The notes beneath the pieces were generated by a model. It was given only the letters and a program-made list of their open reading frames with translations, did not search any database and had not been told where the DNA came from. This document shows, one piece after another, positions 45,249-55,711 of a stretch of DNA of 64,000 bases. The position numbers and the translations under genes are program-made. The stretch spans positions 620,001 through 684,000 of the forward strand of contig PADC01000006.1 in the NCBI GenBank assembly GCA_002700385.1, given 5' to 3'. Position 1 is the first letter of the stretch; each line of letters opens with the position of its first letter. Source of the DNA: Cycloclasticus sp. (GTDB taxonomy: Bacteria > Pseudomonadota > Gammaproteobacteria > Methylococcales > Cycloclasticaceae).

Positions 45249-46745
45249 ATGAACGCACATCATACTATCACGCGACGTTTTTTTACCGTACTACTCGCTT
45301 CAATTCTCACACTCATTATGGCGAGCATTGCCAGTCTCTGGTCAGAAAAAAGTCTTGCCAACAATCGAATCAAATTACCTGATATCGGCAACACCGCTAA
45401 TACTATCATTTCCAGTGAGGTTGAAAAAAAACTGGGCAAGGCTTTTTTAAGAAGTATTCGACTGAGAGTACCACTGAGCCATGATCAAGAAATTAACGAT
45501 TATGCGCAACAATTAGGTCACAGAGTTGCAAAATTCAGTGAGCAACCCGATCGGCACTTTAACTTCTTTGTGGTCAACGATCATCGAATCAATGCCTTTG
45601 CCGGACCTGATGGCCATATTGGTCTCAACACAGGGCTCATTCTCGCTGCCGAGTCTGAAAGCGAACTCGCTTCTGTTGTTGCTCATGAAATTGGTCACGT
45701 CACCCAACAACACCTTCAACGCGCTTTTGAAACAGCCAGCCAACTGTCAACACCTACCGCTGCCGCCATGCTGGCCGCCGTTATTTTAGGCGCAGCTGTA
45801 CCGGGCGTAGGGCCAGCCGCTATCATGGCCGTACAAGCGGGACAGGTACAAAAACAAATTAACTTCACCCGCAGTCATGAAGCAGAGGCCGACCGTGTTG
45901 GCGTACAAAATTTAGCCGATGCTGGCTTTGACCCAAGAAGCATGCCTCTTTTCTTTGGTCGGCTTAAAACGGCAACCACTCAATACGGTCAAAAAATTCC
46001 TGAAATATTGCTAACCCACCCTGCTCCTACCTCTCGAATCGCCGACACCGCGGCACGCGCAGAAAAATTTCCTTATAAACAGGTGGAAGATTCACAAGAT
46101 TTTCGTTTAATCCGTATGAAAGTCCGTGTTAACAAGCAACAGCAAACGTCAACGGGTGAACTGATTGAAGCCTTAAAAAATGAATCTCAACAAGGCACTC
46201 AACCCATCAAAAACGCAGCCCGCTATGGCCTTGCCCTGGCTTATATGAAAGACAGGCAATTTAATAAAGCCCGCGACCTGTTATCGGTCCTCAGAAAACA
46301 AAACCCTGAGCAACTGCACTACCTAACCGCTCTAGCATTGAATGAATACCGAGATAACAAACCCCAACGGGCTTTAACATTATTTGAACAAGCAAAACAA
46401 TTATTTCCAAAAAGCCGCGCTGTTAATTTATTGTATGCAAAAGTTTTATTACACAATGGCAAACCACAACAAGCTCTCACTTATTTAAACCAGGATTTGG
46501 CCTTATTCAATCCAACACCCAATGTCTATGACTTGCTTTCTATTGCCTATGGCCAAGTTAATGAGCCGGTCAGAGGATTCCAGTATCGGGCAGAATACCT
46601 CTATTCAATCGGGTTCACTAAAGACGCGATCATCCAACTTGAACAGGCTTTACGTTCTGCTAAAAATAATTTTTACTTAAGCAGTCAAATCGAAAACCGT
46701 ATTCATCAGCTACAAGCCGAGCTTAATGCACCAAAACTTCTATAA
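45249..46745 (+). CDS. bepA: M48 metallopeptidase with TPR domain, BepA-like
   Basis: A periplasmic protease/chaperone for outer-membrane assembly. 498 residues from the ATG at 45249, with a signal sequence (FFTVLLASILTLIMASIASLW); an ATG at 45216 would add 11 residues. The zinc motif HEIGH is at about 146-150, with the third ligand in RSHEAEADRVG. TPR-like helices fill the C-terminal part (NEYRDNKPQRALTLFEQAKQLFPKS and after). Separated from tusD by a short divergent region. Confidence 0.92.
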   Translation: MNAHHTITRRFFTVLLASILTLIMASIASLWSEKSLANNRIKLPDIGNTANTIISSEVEKKLGKAFLRSIRLRVPLSHDQEINDYAQQLGHRVAKFSEQPDRHFNFFVVNDHRINAFAGPDGHIGLNTGLILAAESESELASVVAHEIGHVTQQHLQRAFETASQLSTPTAAAMLAAVILGAAVPGVGPAAIMAVQAGQVQKQINFTRSHEAEADRVGVQNLADAGFDPRSMPLFFGRLKTATTQYGQKIPEILLTHPAPTSRIADTAARAEKFPYKQVEDSQDFRLIRMKVRVNKQQQTSTGELIEALKNESQQGTQPIKNAARYGLALAYMKDRQFNKARDLLSVLRKQNPEQLHYLTALALNEYRDNKPQRALTLFEQAKQLFPKSRAVNLLYAKVLLHNGKPQQALTYLNQDLALFNPTPNVYDLLSIAYGQVNEPVRGFQYRAEYLYSIGFTKDAIIQLEQALRSAKNNFYLSSQIENRIHQLQAELNAPKLL

Positions 46746-46760
46746 TAAAAACTTAACTCT

Positions 46761-47186
46761 ATGAGCGATCCATTAAAGCCGCCAGGTATTTTTAAACGTC
46801 TGGCTGTCGTTGTTTATGATGCACTGCTGTTAATCGCCATCTTATTTCTGGCGACACTCATCTTACTCCCGTTCCAAGAAGGTCATTCCTTTCAAGCCAA
46901 TTCTTGGCAATACTCCGTTTACCTGTTATTTGTCAGCTTTCTTTTTTATGCTTGGTTTTGGACTAAAAGCGGTCAAACATTAGGACTTGTCGCCTGGAAA
47001 TTAAAAGTTGCAAACAAAAACGGTGAAAATATCAGTTGGAAACAAGCTGTTATTCGTTTTTCAACGGCACTTCTCTCATGGGGGCTGTGCGGACTTGGTT
47101 TTCTATGGATGTTTTTTAACAAAGACCGTCTCACTTGGCACGATATTGCGTCAAATAGCCGCCTCATCTGGAAAAAACCTGAATAA
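46761..47186 (+). CDS. RDD family membrane protein
   Basis: 141 residues, three hydrophobic segments. RDD-type core: VVVYDALLLIAILFLATLIL in helix 1, GQTLGLVAWKLKV in the loop, DRLTWHDIASNSRLI at the end. The N-terminal Arg-Asp-Asp triad is degenerate (RLAVVVYDALL). Function unknown; some RDD proteins are Na+/H+ antiporters. It ends next to the convergent lptG stop with no base between. Confidence 0.82.
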   Translation: MSDPLKPPGIFKRLAVVVYDALLLIAILFLATLILLPFQEGHSFQANSWQYSVYLLFVSFLFYAWFWTKSGQTLGLVAWKLKVANKNGENISWKQAVIRFSTALLSWGLCGLGFLWMFFNKDRLTWHDIASNSRLIWKKPE

Positions 47187-48251
47187 TCAGCCCATTCGAC
47201 GAATCGTAAAGACGGATAAGGAAAGCGCTAAAAGAAAAGGCATTGAAGCCGCAATGATCGGGTTTAACCCGTAGAGAACACCCACATTGCCAAACAAACG
47301 GTCAATCAAATTAAAGCCAATGCCGATTAACGCACCGATCAATATTCTTGTTCCCGTACTGCCTGCACGTTTCACGCTGAGCACCATCGGAATAGCAATC
47401 AACAGCATCACCAAAATAACAAAAGGTCGAATTAACTTACTGGTTATTGCAACAATGAATTGCCTGGCGTCCTGTCCATTATTTTCTAAAAACGTAATGT
47501 AACTCGCTAAACCCATGATGGATAAACGCTCAGGTTTAACGACTATTACATCGAGCAAGCCCGGGTCCAATAATGAATCCAGTTGCGCCGAATCAGAATG
47601 AGTCACCTCGACACGATCTTCTAAAATGGCCGTTTGCTGAACCCCTTTAAGCGCCCATTTATTATTAATAAAACTTGCCGTCTTCGCATGCGTAGCGTAT
47701 TTGAGTTGATTATGATCTGTCATCTCATAAATACTGACATCTTTAAGTTCTGATGAGTCCAAAATCTCTCGAATATTTAAATAGGTATCACCATCTCGCG
47801 TCCAAAAACCATATTTTGTTCTTAAGGCGACTTGTTCATTTTTTGCAGTAAATTTCAACATTTGTGCGGCTTGTTCGGACGCCGGTGCGATCGTCTCACT
47901 GACAAACAACGAGATCACCATTAACATAACACCAACACGAAGGACCGAAAAAATAATCTGCCATCGACTAACACCCGCTGCTCTCATGGCCGTTAATTCA
48001 TAGTTATTCGCCATACTGCCTAATGTAATCAAGGCTCCTAACAAAGCTGCTGATGGCAGAAGCTCATAAAAATTACGCGGCGCAATTAATGCCAAATATT
48101 TCAAAATTTCAATCAGGCCATATTGGCCTGTTCCCATATCATCCAGTTCATCCGCAAACGTAATGACCAAGACCAGCGACAATAAAAAAAGCACTGCAAT
48201 CCCTGTACTTTTTAACATCTCCACCGCAATGTATTTATTAATGACCTTCAT
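47187..48251 (-). CDS. lptG: LPS export permease LptG
   Basis: Inner-membrane subunit of LptB2FG, which extracts LPS. 354 residues with six helices split by a periplasmic beta-jellyroll (about 110-260). N-terminus IAVEMLKSTGIAVLFLLSLVLVITFADE and the helix-turn NNYELTAMRAAGVSRWQI (LptB coupling helix) match. It overlaps lptF by 4 bases, and its stop abuts the RDD stop. Confidence 0.95.
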   Translation of the reverse strand: MKVINKYIAVEMLKSTGIAVLFLLSLVLVITFADELDDMGTGQYGLIEILKYLALIAPRNFYELLPSAALLGALITLGSMANNYELTAMRAAGVSRWQIIFSVLRVGVMLMVISLFVSETIAPASEQAAQMLKFTAKNEQVALRTKYGFWTRDGDTYLNIREILDSSELKDVSIYEMTDHNQLKYATHAKTASFINNKWALKGVQQTAILEDRVEVTHSDSAQLDSLLDPGLLDVIVVKPERLSIMGLASYITFLENNGQDARQFIVAITSKLIRPFVILVMLLIAIPMVLSVKRAGSTGTRILIGALIGIGFNLIDRLFGNVGVLYGLNPIIAASMPFLLALSLSVFTIRRMG

Positions 48252-49354
48252 CTTTTTAAGGCTAATTTATTTTTAACATAAGCAAAACCGTGCAGTCTTA
48301 TCACCATCACAGCAGAAAAGCCTAACAACACGACATGAACCCACCAGACACCAACCCAAGGTGGCGTCACACCTTTGACCAACCATGAATGAGACAAACT
48401 CATCAAATTCTCAAAAACAATGTAGATTAATAAGGCCGTTAATAAATTGCCGTACATGCCCGCTCGAGGCGATACCCGACTAATGGGCACTGCTAACAAT
48501 GCAAATGTAATAATCGCCAAGGCTAATGACCACCTTTTCTGTAATTCGCTCTGTGCCCGAGGGGATTTCATCTTCATTAGCTCCCCAGTGGGCTTTTCCT
48601 TAACACCAAAAGACAGTTGAGCTGTTGATTTTTCTGCTACAACAACACCGTATTCCTTAAATTTTGTGATTGTATAATCGGCCTGGCCGGGGACCCCCTC
48701 ATAACGGTTGCCCTCATGCAGAATAATAAAACGATCACCTGTTGTCGGGTCGACTCTTAATTCACCGCTTTTAGACGACGTGATACCCAGTTTTCCGTGT
48801 TGCCGATTTTGAATAAACACATTCAACATTTTGTTATCGTCGGTTATTTTTTCTACGTAAAAAACCAGATCACCCCGACTGTATTCATTAAAACGTCCAT
48901 CGGTAATGCCGCGAATATCCAAGTTAGCCTGATCACTCGTTTTAACTCGCTCAATTGCCTGCATCAAGTCGGGTGTAGCAACCAACGCCAAGTACAGCAT
49001 AATCGCAAATAAAGGCGCAACGACAATAAAAATTGAGCGGTAAATTTGCGTTAAGCCAACCCCGGCAGAAAATAAGGCCGTCATTTCTTGATCACGATAC
49101 ATCCTGCCCAACACCAACAACACCGACAACAACAAGGCAACCGGTATAATTTTAATTATCAGCAACATCATATTAAACATGATGAGCGACAACACCGCAT
49201 CGGTTGATAGCTCGCCGGCCGTCACTTTAGATAACAAACGAACCAGTCGTTGACTTAACAAAATAACTGACAGCACCGTCATCACGCCCAACATCATCTT
49301 GCTCAGTTGAGTCATGAATAATCGATCTATAATTTTTAATTTAAACGCAGACAT
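48248..49354 (-). CDS. lptF: LPS export permease LptF
   Basis: Partner of LptG, 368 residues. Coupling helix MYRDQEMTALFSAGVGLTQI and a C-terminal membrane part with VSPRAGMYGNLLTALLIYIVFENLMSLS. The N-terminus MSAFKLKIIDRLFMTQ fits the first conserved helix; a GGTGG SD is directly upstream. It is divergent from pepA, as in E. coli. Confidence 0.95.
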   Translation of the reverse strand: MSAFKLKIIDRLFMTQLSKMMLGVMTVLSVILLSQRLVRLLSKVTAGELSTDAVLSLIMFNMMLLIIKIIPVALLLSVLLVLGRMYRDQEMTALFSAGVGLTQIYRSIFIVVAPLFAIMLYLALVATPDLMQAIERVKTSDQANLDIRGITDGRFNEYSRGDLVFYVEKITDDNKMLNVFIQNRQHGKLGITSSKSGELRVDPTTGDRFIILHEGNRYEGVPGQADYTITKFKEYGVVVAEKSTAQLSFGVKEKPTGELMKMKSPRAQSELQKRWSLALAIITFALLAVPISRVSPRAGMYGNLLTALLIYIVFENLMSLSHSWLVKGVTPPWVGVWWVHVVLLGFSAVMVIRLHGFAYVKNKLALKR

Positions 49355-49519
49355 CCACCGTGTATTTGCCTTATAGTTAAAGCTGAGCTAAGTAGGTCAT
49401 TCCCACTTAAACGAAACGCTTACCTTTTTAAGGAATAAGCATATCAGCCCATAGAAAATATGGTGTCGTATCGTAACGGAAAAACCAAGTAATAACATTA
49501 AATTCACCGAGGTATCAGC

Positions 49520-51007
49520 ATGCAATTCGTATCAAAAACCGGGCAAATCGATAAACTATCAACCCCATGTCTTATTTTGCCTGTCTTTAGTAAAGGCCAA
49601 CAGCTTGACGTCACAACACGTTTTGATCAGGCACATAACGGGCAAATCACAACCGTTTTAAAACAAGGCGATGCCTCAGGAAAAGTCGGCAACACACTGT
49701 TACTTCAGATGCCTGCTGGCAATAAAACCAAACGGGTGCTATTGGTTGGCCTTGGCGAGCAAGGCAAAACAACCGAGAGCGACTTCAATAACGCTGTTCA
49801 AGCGTCTATCAATGCGATTAAACATTTACCCATTAAAACAATCTGCTCTGCGTTATTAACCGTTGAGGTTACTGACAAAGATATTGACTGGAAAGTACGA
49901 CAACTGGTGCTAACCTCCCGTGAAGCGTTGTATCAATACACAGAAACACTCACCACGGCCGCACCCGATGCGCACTCTCTGGAAAAATGCCAGTTATTAG
50001 CCCCGTCTGGTCGTGCCACTCAAGCGATTAATGAGGCCGCAAATATAGCATCAAGCATCGCCAACGGTGTGGATCGTGCAAAAGAACTGGCTAATTTGCC
50101 CGGCAATATTTGCACCCCGACCTATCTCGCTGATACGGCTAAAACCCTTGGCAAGCAACATACATCTCTTAAAGTAACTGTGTTAGATGAGGCCAAAATG
50201 GAAAAACTGGGCATGGGCTCATTATTATCCGTTTCTCGCGGTTCGCGCGAACCGGCCAAACTGATCACCATCGAGCACGCAGGCGGCCCTAAATCGCAAA
50301 AGCCCATCGTTATTGTTGGCAAAGGCCTAACGTTCGATGCAGGCGGCATTTCAATTAAACCTTCATCCGGTATGGATGAAATGAAATACGATATGTGCGG
50401 TGGCGCCAGTGTTTTTGGCGTGATGCAAATGTGCGCAGAATTAAACCTGCCAATTAACGTTATTGGTGTCGTGCCATCATCAGAAAATTTACCCGATGGT
50501 GATGCCAACAAACCGGGCGATATTGTTACCAGTATGGCCGGTTTAACCATTGAAATTTTAAATACCGATGCCGAAGGCCGATTAATTTTATGCGATGCGC
50601 TCACCTATTCGGCCAAATTCAAACCCGACGTCGTCATTGATGTTGCCACCCTCACCGGCGCCTGTGTGGTCGCACTGGGTAAACATGCTACCGGTTTAAT
50701 GGCCAATAACGATGAATTAGCCAATGAATTATTGGGTGCGGGTCTTAAAGCAGGCGACAAAGCATGGCAGCTTCCTTTATGGGACGAGTACAAACCACAG
50801 CTTAAAAGTAACTTTGCTGATCTGGCCAATATTGGTGGCCCCGCAGGAGGCACCATCACGGCGGCCTGTTTCTTATCTCGCTTCACTGAGGATTACAAAT
50901 GGGCGCATTTAGACATTGCCGGAACGGCATGGAAAACCGGCGCTGAAAAAGGTGCAACAGGTCGCCCGGTCCATATGCTCAGTCAATTTATACTAGACCG
51001 CTGTTAA
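49520..51007 (+). CDS. pepA: cytosol aminopeptidase PepA (M17)
   Basis: A two-metal leucyl aminopeptidase, 495 residues; in E. coli also a DNA-binding protein. The catalytic domain has VGKGLTFDAGGISIKPSSGMDEMKYDMCGG (about 280-310) and the signature NTDAEGRLIL. Catalytic Lys and Arg lie in these motifs. SD GAGGT is 7 bases upstream. It forms the classic pepA-holC-valS run. Confidence 0.97.
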   Translation: MQFVSKTGQIDKLSTPCLILPVFSKGQQLDVTTRFDQAHNGQITTVLKQGDASGKVGNTLLLQMPAGNKTKRVLLVGLGEQGKTTESDFNNAVQASINAIKHLPIKTICSALLTVEVTDKDIDWKVRQLVLTSREALYQYTETLTTAAPDAHSLEKCQLLAPSGRATQAINEAANIASSIANGVDRAKELANLPGNICTPTYLADTAKTLGKQHTSLKVTVLDEAKMEKLGMGSLLSVSRGSREPAKLITIEHAGGPKSQKPIVIVGKGLTFDAGGISIKPSSGMDEMKYDMCGGASVFGVMQMCAELNLPINVIGVVPSSENLPDGDANKPGDIVTSMAGLTIEILNTDAEGRLILCDALTYSAKFKPDVVIDVATLTGACVVALGKHATGLMANNDELANELLGAGLKAGDKAWQLPLWDEYKPQLKSNFADLANIGGPAGGTITAACFLSRFTEDYKWAHLDIAGTAWKTGAEKGATGRPVHMLSQFILDRC

Positions 51008-51011
51008 AAGA

Positions 51012-51434
51012 ATGACACGAATAGATTTCTACGTTCTACCGGATGATCAGATCGACAAGCAATACCTTTTTGCTTGTCGATTAGCACAAAAAGCAACCAA
51101 GCAAGGCCATCGCGTTTATATTCATACCGGCTCAGAAAGTCAATCTCAACAGTTAGACGAATTGCTGTGGTCATTCTCAGCCACCAGTTTTGTTCCTCAC
51201 ACCCGTGATGCCAATGAATTTTCAACTCACCCTGTGTATATTCATCACAGTGGTGACCCTTTAGACATACACGATGTATTAATTAATCTCAGTCACCAAA
51301 CCCCCGAATGTTTTGGACGCTTTGAACGACTGGCTGAGTTAGTTAATCAAGACGAAAAGATAAAACTAGCGGGTCGAGAACGTTTTAAGTTTTACAAAAG
51401 CCGTGGATACCCACTGCAAACACATAAACTGTAA
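51012..51434 (+). CDS. holC: DNA polymerase III chi subunit HolC
   Basis: Links the clamp loader to SSB. 140 residues. RIDFYVLPDDQIDKQYLFACRLAQKATKQGHRVYIHTGSE and WSFSATSFVPH are the family core. Four bases follow pepA. The SSB-contact region is near the C-terminus (RFKFYKSRGYPL). Confidence 0.95.
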   Translation: MTRIDFYVLPDDQIDKQYLFACRLAQKATKQGHRVYIHTGSESQSQQLDELLWSFSATSFVPHTRDANEFSTHPVYIHHSGDPLDIHDVLINLSHQTPECFGRFERLAELVNQDEKIKLAGRERFKFYKSRGYPLQTHKL

Positions 51435-51475
51435 AAAAAATGCCTCTGCCGTAACGTCAAGCTTTCAGTCAGGGC

Positions 51476-51481
51476 TATAAT
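51476..51481 (+). promoter_or_regulatory. possible valS -10 box
   Basis: TATAAT lies 34 bases before the valS ATG with a GCCC discriminator; no good -35 is 16-18 bases upstream. valS may also be transcribed from the pepA promoter. Confidence 0.35.
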
Positions 51482-51514
51482 ATCGCCCTTTACAGATTAC
51501 ACTTAAGTTTCACG

Positions 51515-54280
51515 ATGGATAAAACATACGCCCCTCACGACATTGAATCTCGCTGGTACAGCCAATGGGAAAAACAAGGCTACTTTGAACCCAAAGGCGG
51601 CGATAGCGCGTATTGCATTATGATTCCACCACCCAATGTAACCGGCAGTTTACATATGGGCCATGCGTTCCAAGACACCATTATGGACTCGCTAACCCGT
51701 TATCACCGTATGAAAGGCCATAATACACTATGGCAAGCCGGTAGCGATCACGCCGGTATTGCGACGCAAATGGTGGTTGAACGCCAATTGAATGCCGAAG
51801 GCAAAACACGCCACGATTTAGGCCGCGAAGAATTTGTAAAGCGCATTTGGGACTGGAAAGAATTATCCGGTAACACCATTACCAAACAGTTACGCCGCAT
51901 GGGCACCTCGTTAGATTGGTCTCGCGAACGCTTTACCATGGACGAAGGCTTATCAAAAGCGGTTAATGAAGTATTTGTAAAACTGCACGAAGAAGGCTTA
52001 ATTTACCGTGGCAAACGCCTGGTTAATTGGGACCCTAAACTGCACACCGCTGTATCAGATTTAGAAGTTATTTCAGAAGAAGAACAAGGCCATATGTGGC
52101 ATATGCGCTATCCACTCGCCGATGGCAGTAGCGAACTTGTGGTGGCTACCACCCGCCCAGAAACCCTGCTAGGTGATGCCTGTGTCGCCGTACACCCAAG
52201 CGATGAACGTTACCAGCACTTAATTGGGCAAAGGGTGACACTGCCCTTATGTGATCGTGAAATTCCCATTATTGCTGATGAGTATGTCGACCCGGAATTT
52301 GGTACCGGTTGCGTAAAAATTACCCCAGCCCACGATTTTAACGATTACGAGGTTGGTCTGCGTCATAACATGCCGCTGATTAACGTTTTCACCGTTGATG
52401 CCAGAATCAACGATGACATGCCAGAAAAATATCAAGGCTTAGATCGAGCTAAAGCGCGCAAACAAATCGTACAGGATTTAGATGATTTAGGGCTACTGGT
52501 AAAAGTTGAAGATCACAAACTCATGATTCCTCGTGGTGATCGTTCTGGCGTTATTATCGAACCATTGCTGACCGATCAATGGTTTGTTAAAGCCAAGCCC
52601 TTAGCAGAACCGGCTATTGAAGCAGTAAAAAGTGGCAAAATTAAATTTGTACCCGAAAACTGGGACAAAACCTATTACAACTGGATGAACGACATTCAGG
52701 ACTGGTGTATTTCGCGTCAAATTTGGTGGGGGCATCGAATTCCTGCCTGGTACGATGAGGCGGGCAATATATATGTCGGCCATAGTGAAGCCGACGTACG
52801 CGAGAAGAACCAACTCCCAGACTCGCTGGCATTATCACAAGATGAAGATGTACTCGACACCTGGTTCTCATCAGCGCTTTGGCCCTTTTCTACCCTTGGC
52901 TGGCCCGATAAAACACCCGAACTAGACACCTTCTACCCCACCAGCGTATTAGTGACGGGTTTCGATATCATCTTCTTCTGGGTCGCCAGAATGATTATGA
53001 TGGGACTAAAGTTTATGGACGATGTGCCCTTTAAAGAAATTTACATTCATGGCCTGGTACGCGATGCTGAAGGGCAAAAAATGTCCAAATCCAAAGGCAA
53101 TGTACTCGACCCAATCGACCTGATCGATGGCATTTCGCTGGATGATCTTGTTGAAAAACGCACAAAAGGACTCATGCAGCCAAAAATGGCCGCCAAAATT
53201 GAAAAAGACACGCGTAAACATTTCCCTGAAGGCATCCCATCCTACGGGACCGATGCGTTGCGCTTTACCTTTGCCTCACTCGCTTCAACAGGCCGTGATA
53301 TTCGTTTTGATTTAAATCGAATTGAGGGTAACCGTAATTTCTGCAATAAATTATGGAACGCTACCCGCTATGTATTAATGAATACCGAAGGCGAAGATAC
53401 CGGTTTAGGCAACGAAGACTGTACATACAGCCTACCCGATCAATGGATTGTTTCGCGCTTACAACAAACCGAAGCCAGCGTTATCAGCTCCATTGAAAAA
53501 TACCGTTTTGACCTTGCTGCCCACTCCTTATACGAATTCCTCTGGAACGAATACTGCGATTGGTATTTAGAGCTGTCTAAACCTATTTTATTAGATGAAA
53601 ACAGCAGCGAAGAACAAAAACGCGGTACGCGACAAACGCTTATTCGAGTCCTAGAAGCGGTATTGCGCCTATTGCACCCACTGATGCCCTTTATTACCGA
53701 AGAAATTTGGCAACAAATAGCACCGCTAGCCGGTAAAACAGGCAACACCATCATGCTACAAGCTTACCCAACACCCGACGAAAGCAAAATATCCGCCGAT
53801 GCAGAAGCCGATATGGCGTGGATCATGGAATTTGTGATGGGCATTCGTAAAATTCGTGGCGAAATGAACATTCCACCCAGCAAACCGTTAACGGTGATCT
53901 TAGATAATGTTTCAGAACTGGACCAAAAACGCCTGGAAAATAGCGGCACCTTAATCAGCAAACTTGCCCGTACCAGTAGCATTGATTCTCTTGCAAACGG
54001 TGAACAAGCACCAGAATCAGCCACCGCTCTTGTAGGTGATATGAAAGTGCTTATTCCTATGGCCGGGCTCATCAATAAAGACGAAGAGCTGGCTCGTTTA
54101 GATAAAGAAATAGCAAAGCTAAACAATGAACTAAAGCGCCTGACAGGTAAATTATCAAACCCCAAATTTGTTGATAAAGCACCCAAAGAGGTTGTTGAAA
54201 AAGAGCAGGAGAAAAAACAGCACGCTGAATCTAAATTACAAAACCTAAGCCTGCAGCGGGAGAAAATAGCCTCTTTATAA
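51515..54280 (+). CDS. valS: valyl-tRNA synthetase
   Basis: 921 residues, class Ia. HIGH motif in [14 protein letters not shown] (about 38-51), KMSKS in [13 protein letters not shown] (about 525-537). The editing domain (about 190-350) includes [12 protein letters not shown]. The C-terminal tRNA-arm coiled coil is [22 protein letters not shown] to the end. Gene order pepA-holC-valS is standard. Confidence 0.98.
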   Translation: MDKTYAPHDIESRWYSQWEKQGYFEPKGGDSAYCIMIPPPNVTGSLHMGHAFQDTIMDSLTRYHRMKGHNTLWQAGSDHAGIATQMVVERQLNAEGKTRHDLGREEFVKRIWDWKELSGNTITKQLRRMGTSLDWSRERFTMDEGLSKAVNEVFVKLHEEGLIYRGKRLVNWDPKLHTAVSDLEVISEEEQGHMWHMRYPLADGSSELVVATTRPETLLGDACVAVHPSDERYQHLIGQRVTLPLCDREIPIIADEYVDPEFGTGCVKITPAHDFNDYEVGLRHNMPLINVFTVDARINDDMPEKYQGLDRAKARKQIVQDLDDLGLLVKVEDHKLMIPRGDRSGVIIEPLLTDQWFVKAKPLAEPAIEAVKSGKIKFVPENWDKTYYNWMNDIQDWCISRQIWWGHRIPAWYDEAGNIYVGHSEADVREKNQLPDSLALSQDEDVLDTWFSSALWPFSTLGWPDKTPELDTFYPTSVLVTGFDIIFFWVARMIMMGLKFMDDVPFKEIYIHGLVRDAEGQKMSKSKGNVLDPIDLIDGISLDDLVEKRTKGLMQPKMAAKIEKDTRKHFPEGIPSYGTDALRFTFASLASTGRDIRFDLNRIEGNRNFCNKLWNATRYVLMNTEGEDTGLGNEDCTYSLPDQWIVSRLQQTEASVISSIEKYRFDLAAHSLYEFLWNEYCDWYLELSKPILLDENSSEEQKRGTRQTLIRVLEAVLRLLHPLMPFITEEIWQQIAPLAGKTGNTIMLQAYPTPDESKISADAEADMAWIMEFVMGIRKIRGEMNIPPSKPLTVILDNVSELDQKRLENSGTLISKLARTSSIDSLANGEQAPESATALVGDMKVLIPMAGLINKDEELARLDKEIAKLNNELKRLTGKLSNPKFVDKAPKEVVEKEQEKKQHAESKLQNLSLQREKIASL

Positions 54281-54354
54281 TTTTACCTGCCCCAGTGCAG
54301 TATTCTCTATTCGATACACCCCAAAGAAAACTCACCATCAACCTCGTCTTATAC

Positions 54355-54379
54355 AAGCGGCCCAATCATAGGGCCGCTT
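54355..54379. terminator. possible weak terminator after valS/DUF2970
   Basis: AAGCGGCCC (54355-54363), loop AATCATA, GGGCCGCTT (54371-54379): a perfect 9-bp stem. No real T-tract follows on either strand, and it overlaps the DUF2970 stop, so it may act as a hairpin only. Confidence 0.4.
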
Positions 54380-54584
54380 ATTCAAGCAGCACCAGCTTCA
54401 CAAGTCCGATAACAGCCATCACAAATAAAAACGTTAAAATAAAACCCGTTACGATAAACACTTTCGGGTTTCCATGCTGAAAATCCCGTTGTCTACGTGA
54501 CTCCTTCGACACGCCAAAAAAAGACAGCATCGTACTGCCAACCATTTGCCAAAAAGAAGGGGCCAAATCATCGTCTTTCTTCAT
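54378..54584 (-). CDS. DUF2970 family membrane protein
   Basis: 68 residues from the ATG at 54584 (AGGTGA a few bases upstream); an ATG at 54608 would add eight residues. Family core: SFWQMVGSTMLSFFGVSKESRRQRDF, then one C-terminal transmembrane helix (VFIVTGFILTFLFVMAVIGLVKLVLL). Function unknown. Convergent with valS. Confidence 0.83.
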   Translation of the reverse strand: MKKDDDLAPSFWQMVGSTMLSFFGVSKESRRQRDFQHGNPKVFIVTGFILTFLFVMAVIGLVKLVLLE

Positions 54585-54719
54585 CCTGATCACCTGTTTA
54601 TAATTCATTGGCGTATTTTATCACTGACACCCCATGAGTTTTCTTCAAAATAGCCTCAATTTATCTGCAAGCGTCGTTTCTATACCTACTTATCTAAAAC
54701 CATTAAATTCATGAGAATG

Positions 54720-54747
54720 AATCGGTTTTAACTTAAGGCAACCGATT
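54720..54747. repeat. 8-bp inverted repeat upstream of the polysaccharide genes
   Basis: AATCGGTT (54720-54727) and AACCGATT (54740-54747), exact, 12-base spacer. It lies 77-104 bases before the glycosyltransferase ATG, in a 239-base gap that holds no gene (54585-54823). It could be an operator. No JUMPstart/ops element was found. Confidence 0.4.
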
Positions 54748-54823
54748 ACTTTCAACGAGCACCGCCAAGTAAAAAAGTGTGAGACAATAAATTCAACCAA
54801 AAAAGAACACGTGCTTTCTCATC

Positions 54824-55693
54824 ATGACGACAAAAAAGCCCTACCTTAGCATTGTGATGCCCTGCCTCAACGAAGCTGAAAACATTGACAATTTATTACC
54901 AAAAATTAAAGAACACCAGCCTGATGCCGAAATTTTAGTGGTTGATGATGGTTCAACTGACCGTTCTTTAGAAATTTGCAAAGAGCATGGGGTTAAAGTT
55001 GTATCGCACCCCGCTTCGTTAGGGAATGGAGCGGCTATTAAAACGGGCGCACGCAACGCCATTGGAGAGATTATCGTCTTTATGGATGCAGACGGGCAAC
55101 ATGCCCCTGAAGACATTCAACGGCTTTTAAGCAAACTCGAGCAAGGCTACGACATGGTTGTCGGGGCCAGGCAATCTAGCAGTCACGCCTCAAAAAAACG
55201 GCTGATTGGCAACACCATTTTTAATAAGCTGGCCTCATTTATGACTGGCCAAAAAATAGAAGACCTGACTTCTGGCTTTAGAGCCGTTCGAGCAAAGCAT
55301 TTTAAAAAATTCCTGTATTTATTGCCTAATGGGTTTTCCTACCCTACCACTTCGACCATGGCCTTTTTTCGTTCCGCCCTTCCTGTTGCTTACATCCCGA
55401 TTCATGCTGGAAAACGCGAAGGAAAAAGCAAAATCAAACTCCTCAACGACGGCTTTCGATTTTTTGTAATTATTTTAAAAATAGGTGCTTTATTTTCCCC
55501 AATGCGACTATTTCTTCCCGTTAGCGTAACCTTCTTTATCCTCGGTGTAATCAATCACATTGATAGCTATTTGAGCGCCGGCACATTTAGTAATGGCAGC
55601 TTATTGCTGTACACCTCCTCGGTGTTTATCTTTTTAATGGGTATCTTGTCAGAACAGATTTCGTCGTTGCATTATAGAAATTCTCAGGGCTGA
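54824..55693 (+). CDS. family 2 glycosyltransferase, polyprenyl-phosphate type
   Basis: 289 residues. GT-A domain with VVDDGSTDRSLEI (about 44-56) and the metal-binding DxD as FMDADGQHAPEDI (about 86-98), then SGFRAVRAKHF, and two C-terminal transmembrane helices (LPVSVTFFILGVI, LYTSSVFIFLMGIL). It resembles dolichyl/undecaprenyl-phosphate mannose or glucose synthases (DPM1-like). The likely product is a polyprenyl-phosphate sugar at the inner membrane. The next gene follows by 18 bases. Confidence 0.85.
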   Translation: MTTKKPYLSIVMPCLNEAENIDNLLPKIKEHQPDAEILVVDDGSTDRSLEICKEHGVKVVSHPASLGNGAAIKTGARNAIGEIIVFMDADGQHAPEDIQRLLSKLEQGYDMVVGARQSSSHASKKRLIGNTIFNKLASFMTGQKIEDLTSGFRAVRAKHFKKFLYLLPNGFSYPTTSTMAFFRSALPVAYIPIHAGKREGKSKIKLLNDGFRFFVIILKIGALFSPMRLFLPVSVTFFILGVINHIDSYLSAGTFSNGSLLLYTSSVFIFLMGILSEQISSLHYRNSQG

Positions 55694-55711
55694 TAAAGTT
55701 AAAATCTCAAG

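Noticed and set aside
54585-54823. JUMPstart/ops element for RfaH
   Set aside because: No GGCGGTAGCGTG-like sequence in the gap.
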